A stretch of 10,761 nucleotides of DNA from contig CAZCLJ010000157.1 of NCBI GenBank assembly GCA_964499465.1, positions 1 through 10,761 on the forward strand, given 5' to 3'. The stretch comes from JAAYJM01 sp964499465. Lineage in GTDB: Bacteria; Bacteroidota; Ignavibacteria; Kapaibacteriales; UBA2268. Below are positions 5,765 to 10,761 of this stretch, piece by piece. The notes beneath the pieces were generated by a model. The model did no database searches and was not told the origin of the DNA. It saw only the letters and a list, made by a program, of their open reading frames with translations. The position numbers and the translations under genes were made by a program. Every line of letters begins with the position of its first letter. Within the stretch, counting starts at the first letter, position 1.

Positions 5765-8542
5765 ATGAACGAAAAAAAAATCATAATAAAAAAAGCAAAA
5801 GAAAATAATTTAAAAAGCATTGACATTGAAATACCACATAATACATTAACAGTAATAACCGGAGTAAGCGGCTCAGGAAAATCAACACTTGCTTTCGATA
5901 CTATTTATGCTGAGGGCTATCGCAGGTTTGTGGAATCTCTTTCTGCTTATGTCCGGCAATTTTTAGAACGTCAGAACAAACCAGATGTTGAAGTAATCAA
6001 AGGACTTCCTCCAGCAGTTGCTATTGAACAAAAAACATTTTCAAGAAATCCACGCTCTACTGTTGGAACCACTACTGAAATTTATGACTATATTCGTTTG
6101 CTATACGGTAAAATCGGAACCACTATTTGCAAATGTGGCAGAACTATTGAAAAATCATCACCAAGTTCTGTTACAAAACATCTCATCGAACACCATATAA
6201 ACGAAAAAATATATATTCTATTTTCTATTTCTACAAAAGTGCTTGATTTTCAGGAAGAATTAGAACGATTGAAAAAATTAGGTTTTTTTAGATTTTATCA
6301 TTCAATAAACAATGAAATACTTGATTTTGAAGCAATTAGTTTTATTCCAAGAGAAGAATTCGATTCAATTTATGTTTTGGTTGATAGATTGGCAATCAGT
6401 GAAGAAGAAGAAGCCCGCACCCGCTTAAGTGATTCTGTTGAGCAGGCATTCAAAGTTGGCGAAGGTAGAATTTATATTTATAATATTAATCAAAATCATA
6501 TTTTTAGCTTTAGTAGTTTTTACGAATGTCCTTATTGCGAAATAGTCTATCAGGAGCCAGACCCACGACTATTTTCTTTTAATAATCCGTATGGCGCCTG
6601 CCCTCAATGCCAGGGTTTCGGTAGAACAATGGGAATTGATGAAGAATTAGTTTTTCCAAATACAAGTTTAACTTTATTAAATGGTGCAGTTCATCCATTC
6701 CGGACTCCAGCTTATGTCAAGTATCAAAATAAACTTTTAAGTGAAGCAACAAAAAAACACATTCCTGTAGATAAGCCAATAAATCAGTTTACTCAGGAGC
6801 AAATGGATTTCTTGTGGGATGGAAGCGGCTCCTTTGATGGAATTAATGATTTTTTCAAGCAATTAGAGCAAGCAAGCTACAAAATTCAAAACCGTTTAAT
6901 GATAAACCGCTATCGTGGATATACTAAATGCAGGGCTTGCGGCGGCTCACGCTTAAGAACTTCTGCACGAAGAGTATTTGTAAGTGGAAAATCCATTCCC
7001 GATTTAATTTATTTACCTCTAAACGAATTAGCTCTATTTTTCAATAATTTGAATTTAAACGAACATCAAATTGATATAGTAGGTCAGGTTGTTAAAGAAA
7101 TCAAATGGAGAATACAACTTCTTTTAGATATTGGATTGGAATATTTGACTTTGGACAGAATGACGCAAACTCTCTCCGGCGGAGAAGCCCAGCGCATAAA
7201 CCTTTCATCTGCTCTTGGCGCCTCCTTAGTCGGAACTGTTTATATTCTTGACGAACCCAGCATTGGAATGCACTCAGTTGATACACAAAGAATGCTCAAT
7301 ATTTTGAATAAATTAAAAAATATTGGCAATACTGTAATTGTGGTGGAACACGACCCTGAAATAATCGAAAATGCTGAATTTTTAATTGATATGGGACCTG
7401 GTGCTGGCGAAAAAGGTGGCGAAATTGTGTATTCCGGTGATGTTAAAGGTATTTTTAAAGAAAAAAATTCTGTTACCGGACAATATCTTTCTGGAAAAAA
7501 GAAAATTCCAATTCCTGATAAACGTTTGACCGGTGATGGAAAGAAAATTGTTTTGAAGAATCCGAAAGCAAATAATCTTCAAATCGAAACAGTTGAATTT
7601 CCACTTGGCTGCGTAGTTTCAGTAACAGGAGTATCGGGTTCAGGAAAAAGCACCTTGATTAATGAAGTGCTTTTTAATGGATTAACGAAAATGCACAGCG
7701 GTTACGAAGATTATGTGAAAAATTTTGATAAGCTAAATGGTTATCACTACATTAGCAAAGTTGAGATGATAGACCAAAGCTCTATTGGAAAGTCCTCTCG
7801 CTCAACTCCTGCTACCTATACAGGCGTTTTTGATTATATCCGCGACCTGTTTGCAAATACTCAGCAGGCAAAACAACTCGGACTTTCTTCTTCGTATTTT
7901 TCTTTCAATATTCCCGGCGGAAGGTGTGAAGCTTGCGAAGGTGAAGGGACTCAGGTGATTGATATGCAATTCCTTTCTGACGTAAGGTTGGAATGTGAGG
8001 TTTGTCATGGCACACGCTATAAAAAGGAAGCAAGAGGTATTCTTTTTAAAGAAAAATCAATCGTTGATGTTCTAAATATGACAATTAACGAGGCAATTGA
8101 TTTTTTTGAAGGAGAGAAAAAAATTACCCGCCGCTTAGAAGTGCTTAGAGATGTTGGATTGGATTACTTGCGTTTGGGACAGTCCAGTTCTATGCTTTCA
8201 GGTGGCGAAGCCCAAAGGATTAAACTTGCTAATCAATTAGAGCTATCAAAAAACTCAAGTATTCTTTTTATTTTTGATGAACCAACAACCGGTTTGCATT
8301 TAGACGATATTTCAAAACTATTGAATTGCTTCCATAAATTAATTGAAAATGGAAATTCGGTTATAATTATTGAGCATAATTTGCACGTCATCGCATCGTC
8401 AGACTGGATAATTGATTTGGGTCCGGGGGCAGGCGACAAAGGTGGACGTGTAGTGGCTACCGGAACACCTGAAGATGTTATGAAAGTAAAAGAATCTTTA
8501 ACAGGCAATGCCTTAATAAAGTTCTTTGAAAGATGGAAATAA
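5765..8542 (+). CDS. uvrA: UvrA, excinuclease ABC subunit A
   Basis: UvrA is the damage-scanning ATPase of nucleotide excision repair; its dimer loads UvrB at lesions in the cytoplasm. The 925-residue product, close to the usual 940, has both ABC modules. The first has Walker A GVSGSGKST (33-41), signature LSGGEAQRI (470-478), Walker B YILDEP and His529. The second has Walker A GVSGSGKST (622-630), signature LSGGEAQRI (811-819), Walker B IFDEP (836-840) and His871. The UvrB-binding domain covers about 130-245 and the insertion domain about 285-390. Zinc ligands are C255/C258/C279/C282 and C721/C724/C744/C747, with an extra CRAC at 389-392. All key residues are present, so it should be functional. 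The ATG gives the family's normal N-terminus but has no Shine-Dalgarno. uvrB and uvrC are not in the window. Confidence 0.98.
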   Translation: MNEKKIIIKKAKENNLKSIDIEIPHNTLTVITGVSGSGKSTLAFDTIYAEGYRRFVESLSAYVRQFLERQNKPDVEVIKGLPPAVAIEQKTFSRNPRSTVGTTTEIYDYIRLLYGKIGTTICKCGRTIEKSSPSSVTKHLIEHHINEKIYILFSISTKVLDFQEELERLKKLGFFRFYHSINNEILDFEAISFIPREEFDSIYVLVDRLAISEEEEARTRLSDSVEQAFKVGEGRIYIYNINQNHIFSFSSFYECPYCEIVYQEPDPRLFSFNNPYGACPQCQGFGRTMGIDEELVFPNTSLTLLNGAVHPFRTPAYVKYQNKLLSEATKKHIPVDKPINQFTQEQMDFLWDGSGSFDGINDFFKQLEQASYKIQNRLMINRYRGYTKCRACGGSRLRTSARRVFVSGKSIPDLIYLPLNELALFFNNLNLNEHQIDIVGQVVKEIKWRIQLLLDIGLEYLTLDRMTQTLSGGEAQRINLSSALGASLVGTVYILDEPSIGMHSVDTQRMLNILNKLKNIGNTVIVVEHDPEIIENAEFLIDMGPGAGEKGGEIVYSGDVKGIFKEKNSVTGQYLSGKKKIPIPDKRLTGDGKKIVLKNPKANNLQIETVEFPLGCVVSVTGVSGSGKSTLINEVLFNGLTKMHSGYEDYVKNFDKLNGYHYISKVEMIDQSSIGKSSRSTPATYTGVFDYIRDLFANTQQAKQLGLSSSYFSFNIPGGRCEACEGEGTQVIDMQFLSDVRLECEVCHGTRYKKEARGILFKEKSIVDVLNMTINEAIDFFEGEKKITRRLEVLRDVGLDYLRLGQSSSMLSGGEAQRIKLANQLELSKNSSILFIFDEPTTGLHLDDISKLLNCFHKLIENGNSVIIIEHNLHVIASSDWIIDLGPGAGDKGGRVVATGTPEDVMKVKESLTGNALIKFFERWK

Positions 8543-8555
8543 TGTAGTAATTTTG
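8525..8555 (+). promoter_or_regulatory. Bacteroidota-type promoter of tRNA-Val, overlapping the uvrA 3' end
   Basis: TTTG (8525-8528), 19 nt, then TAATTTTG (8548-8555) is an exact match to the Bacteroidota promoter form TTTG/TAnnTTTG at its preferred spacing. The first element is inside uvrA codons 921-922. Initiation would fall near 8560, at the 5' end of the tRNA, leaving almost no leader. Confidence 0.6.
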
Positions 8556-8560
8556 TATAT

Positions 8561-8635
8561 GGTCGTTTAGCTCAGCTGGTCTAGAGCGTTCGCCTCACAC
8601 GCGAAAGGTCGCAGGTTCAAATCCCGCAACGACCA
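8561..8635 (+). tRNA. tRNA-Val, anticodon CAC
   Basis: The full cloverleaf can be drawn. The acceptor GGTCGTT/AACGACC (7 bp) is perfect and the D stem is GCTC/GAGC. The anticodon stem TTCGC/GCGAA encloses loop CTCACAC, with anticodon CAC at 8596-8598, reading GUG. The T loop is TTCAAAT (8616-8622). The T stem GCAGG/CCCGC has one A-C mismatch (8613 with 8625). The discriminator is A8635; CCA is not encoded. It lies 18 nt after uvrA on the same strand and converges with the ABC gene 25 nt further on. No terminator hairpin is evident after it. Confidence 0.96.
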
Positions 8636-8660
8636 CAAGTCCTAATTGTATAAAAAATTT

Positions 8661-10433
8661 CTACTTCTTTTCCTTAAACATTTGCAAACGATAGAGTTTT
8701 GCGTATAGTCCACCTTTTTGCAAAAGCTCTTCGTGTGTGCCAATATCATTTACTTTTCCGTGATGGAGAACTAAAATTCTATCGGCATTTTTTATTGTAG
8801 AAAGCCGATGAGCTATGATAATAGCGGTTCTTCCAGCTAATAGTTCATTTAAAAGTGTTTCTATTATTTGTTCAGTTTTTGAATCAATATTTGAAGTTGC
8901 TTCATCTAAAATTAAAATTTCCGGATTTGCAACGAGTGCTCTACAAATTGAAATTAGTTGCCTTTGCCCTGCCGATAAAGTAGCGCCGCGTTCTGCAAGT
9001 TTTGTCTGGAAAATATCGCTGAAGCTGTCAAGTATGCAACCAATTCCATATTTGTTTATTTCTTCTTTTGCTGATTCAATGTCCTTTGGAACATCTTTTA
9101 AAAATATATTTTCGTATATTGTTCTCGAAAATAAAAATACATCTTGCTGGATTATGGCGATTTTCTCTCTTAAACTGCTTATTTTAAAATCTTTAAGATT
9201 GATTCCATCAATAAGTATTTGCCCGTCATCATAATCATAAAATCTACTTAACAAATTAATAATAGTGGTTTTTCCTGAACCAGTTGCTCCAACTATGGCA
9301 AGTTTCTCACCTTTTTTCACATCAAAAGAAATGTTTTCTAAAACCTTTTTTTCCTGAACATAACTAAAATTAATATTTCTAAACTCAATTTTATCTTTAA
9401 ATTCATTAAATTCTTTAGCATTTTCTTTTTCAGGAATATTATCTTCAGTATCCAGCAAACCGAAAATTCTCTCTGAGCTTGCCATAGCACTTTGGAGCGT
9501 AGTAAATTTTTCTGTCAAATCGCGTATTGGTCTGAAAAACATTTCTGCATATTGAAGGAAAGCAATCAAAATTCCTATGGTCATAAAGCCGGAAAGAATA
9601 TTTTCGGCAGCATACCAAATGATAATTCCAAGGACAATTGTGCTGAGCATTTCTATTATAGGGAAAAAAACGGCATAATAAAAGACGGATTTAACCCATA
9701 AGTTTCTGTGAATAATATTTGTTTCATCGAACTTTTTGAACTGCTCTTCTTCCTGAGTGAATTGCTTAACAGTTGAAATACCAGTAATAAATTCATTAAA
9801 ATTAGAATTGAGCTGTGCTACCGTTTTTCTTATGTCCCGAAAAACTACACGCACTTTCGTTTTAAAAACATAAGTAGCGATAATTAATACAGGCAAAATA
9901 GTAAGAGTTAGCAAAGAAAGTTCAACGTTAATAAAGAACATATAGGCGATTATCCAGCCGATTAGCAGTAAATCCGCAATAATCATCACGACTCCGCTGG
10001 AAAAAAGTTCATTCAGCACTTCAACATCATTTGTAACGCGGGTTACTAATCTGCCAACGGGATTTTTATCAAAAAATTTAAGTGATAAATTTTGAATATG
10101 AGTGAAAAGATTTTGCCGAATACTTAACAGGACGTTTTGCCCAACCCATTGCATAAGATAGGTTTGAGCAAATTGCAATGCTCCATTAATTATTAATACT
10201 GAAAAAATAAGAAGAATTATGTTTAAAAGACCATTCCAATCTGCAATAGATATATAATCGTCTATTGCTATTTTGATTAAATAAGGACGCAACGGGAAAA
10301 GTGCAGATGCAAGGATTGTTAAAAATATAGCAAAATATGTCTGCAATGTATATGGTTTTAAATATATAATTAATCGCTTAAGTAATTTAAAGTCAATTTG
10401 TTTAAACTCTTCGTCCGTAGATATTTCTTTCAT
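8661..10433 (-). CDS. ABC exporter, MsbA/multidrug type (fused membrane and ATPase domains)
   Basis: The 590-residue product is a half-transporter of the type IV exporter class. It has six hydrophobic membrane segments within about residues 30-300 and then a nucleotide-binding domain from about 348. Visible motifs are Walker A GATGSGKT (382-389), Q-loop IIQQD (428-431 plus Gln430), signature LSAGQ (486-490), Walker B ILILDE (506-511) with catalytic Glu511, D-loop SNID and H-loop His542. The signature has Ala for the usual second Gly, which is common and tolerated. All catalytic residues are present, so a homodimer could hydrolyse ATP at both sites. Lipid A, lipid or drug export are all possible; the substrate cannot be told. 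No partner gene lies within the 328 nt upstream. The upstream purine-rich AAAGAAG is only a weak ribosome site. Confidence 0.95.
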   Translation of the reverse strand: MKEISTDEEFKQIDFKLLKRLIIYLKPYTLQTYFAIFLTILASALFPLRPYLIKIAIDDYISIADWNGLLNIILLIFSVLIINGALQFAQTYLMQWVGQNVLLSIRQNLFTHIQNLSLKFFDKNPVGRLVTRVTNDVEVLNELFSSGVVMIIADLLLIGWIIAYMFFINVELSLLTLTILPVLIIATYVFKTKVRVVFRDIRKTVAQLNSNFNEFITGISTVKQFTQEEEQFKKFDETNIIHRNLWVKSVFYYAVFFPIIEMLSTIVLGIIIWYAAENILSGFMTIGILIAFLQYAEMFFRPIRDLTEKFTTLQSAMASSERIFGLLDTEDNIPEKENAKEFNEFKDKIEFRNINFSYVQEKKVLENISFDVKKGEKLAIVGATGSGKTTIINLLSRFYDYDDGQILIDGINLKDFKISSLREKIAIIQQDVFLFSRTIYENIFLKDVPKDIESAKEEINKYGIGCILDSFSDIFQTKLAERGATLSAGQRQLISICRALVANPEILILDEATSNIDSKTEQIIETLLNELLAGRTAIIIAHRLSTIKNADRILVLHHGKVNDIGTHEELLQKGGLYAKLYRLQMFKEKK

Positions 10434-10467
10434 AAAACTTCTTTTTCAAACGACAATATTTCAAAGA

Positions 10468-10498
10468 CAAAATTAAAACATTTTTTGGATTTTACAGA
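10468..10498 (-). promoter_or_regulatory. Bacteroidota-type promoter of the ABC exporter gene
   Basis: On the minus strand TAATTTTG (10468-10475), identical to the tRNA-Val element, lies 19 nt downstream of TCTG (10495-10498), a 3 of 4 match to TTTG. The transcript would start near 10462, with a leader of roughly 28 nt. Confidence 0.5.
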
Positions 10499-10566
10499 TT
10501 AAAATTCAGAACTCCTTATGTCTCGTAGTTTGTTATTTCGCAATCTTGTCATTCCGCCCCACGCCA

Positions 10567-10588
10567 AAATGAAGTAAAAACTTCATTT
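10567..10588. repeat. Small palindrome upstream of the ABC gene
   Basis: AAATGAAGT pairs with ACTTCATTT across a 4-nt AAAA loop (9 bp). It lies about 70 nt upstream of the proposed ABC promoter. It could be a protein-binding site or a weak hairpin; nothing decides which. Confidence 0.45.
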
Positions 10589-10735
10589 AATTGGTGATTA
10601 CATAAGGTTTAGAAAGATTAGAAAGTTGAGATAGTTTAGATTTTTAACTTCAGAACTCCTGAACCCATAGCGAGAATAAAGGAGTTAGGAGATTTGCTTC
10701 GTAAAGAACAATTGCGCAAATTATAGCAAAAAGTA

Positions 10736-10752
10736 TGTCATTCTGAGGCGAA
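10736..10752 (+). repeat. Fragment of the GTCATTCTGA dispersed repeat
   Basis: TGTCATTCTGA followed by GGCGAA matches the left arm of the element at 2704-2784 apart from an internal deletion and substitution. The window ends 9 nt later, so a facing arm cannot be seen. Confidence 0.45.
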
Positions 10753-10761
10753 TATAAACGA

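Larger units (their letters stand above)
10434..10761. other. Non-coding right edge with small repeats
   Basis: The 328 nt upstream of the ABC gene contain its likely promoter, a short palindrome, a pair of direct repeats of TTCAGAACTCCT (10505-10516 and 10649-10660) and a fragment of a dispersed palindrome at the very end. AACTCCT (10654-10660) also has an inverted partner AGGAGTT (10680-10686). No open frame here looks coding. Confidence 0.75.

Overview
The window looks like a chromosomal piece of an AT-rich, Gram-negative member of the Bacteroidota/Ignavibacteriota/Chlorobiota (FCB) group. The evidence is an OmpP1/FadL-like outer-membrane barrel ending in an aromatic residue, a lipoprotein with a Tyr/Trp/His-rich domain, promoter-like sites of the Bacteroidota form (TTTG, 19 nt, TAnnTTTG), and many short palindromic intergenic repeats. 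Several genes carry a clear Shine-Dalgarno sequence (AGAGGA, AAGGAG, AGGAGG), which is unusual for core Bacteroidia and would fit an early-branching lineage such as Ignavibacteria or Kapabacteria. That placement is inference.

Layout. Positions 1-591 are non-coding and packed with dispersed inverted repeats: a mosaic around a GAACCTTGATT core, three copies of a 22-nt motif with a GTA loop, and two perfect hairpins. A leftward block follows: an exported ankyrin-repeat protein of 13 repeats (592-1926), then hicB and hicA (1996-2432), a type II toxin-antitoxin pair overlapping by 4 nt with the toxin translated first. Positions 2433-2821 are again non-coding and hold two hairpins, one a good leftward terminator, plus a 29-bp inverted repeat. 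A leftward two-gene operon lies at 2822-5631: a surface lipoprotein followed 2 nt later by the outer-membrane barrel. The barrel's Shine-Dalgarno is formed by the lipoprotein's last two Arg codons.

From a 133-nt divergent spacer, uvrA (5765-8542, nucleotide excision repair) runs rightward, followed 18 nt later by tRNA-Val(CAC), whose likely promoter overlaps the 3' end of uvrA. A leftward MsbA-type ABC exporter (8661-10433) converges on them. The last 328 nt are non-coding with small repeats and a fragment of the same repeat seen at 2704.

The protein-coding genes are mostly recognisable housekeeping or envelope genes plus one toxin-antitoxin module. I see no undescribed protein system. The least explained material is the set of structured intergenic repeats, in which stems differ between copies but stay paired, and the aromatic/His-rich lipoprotein tied to its barrel partner.
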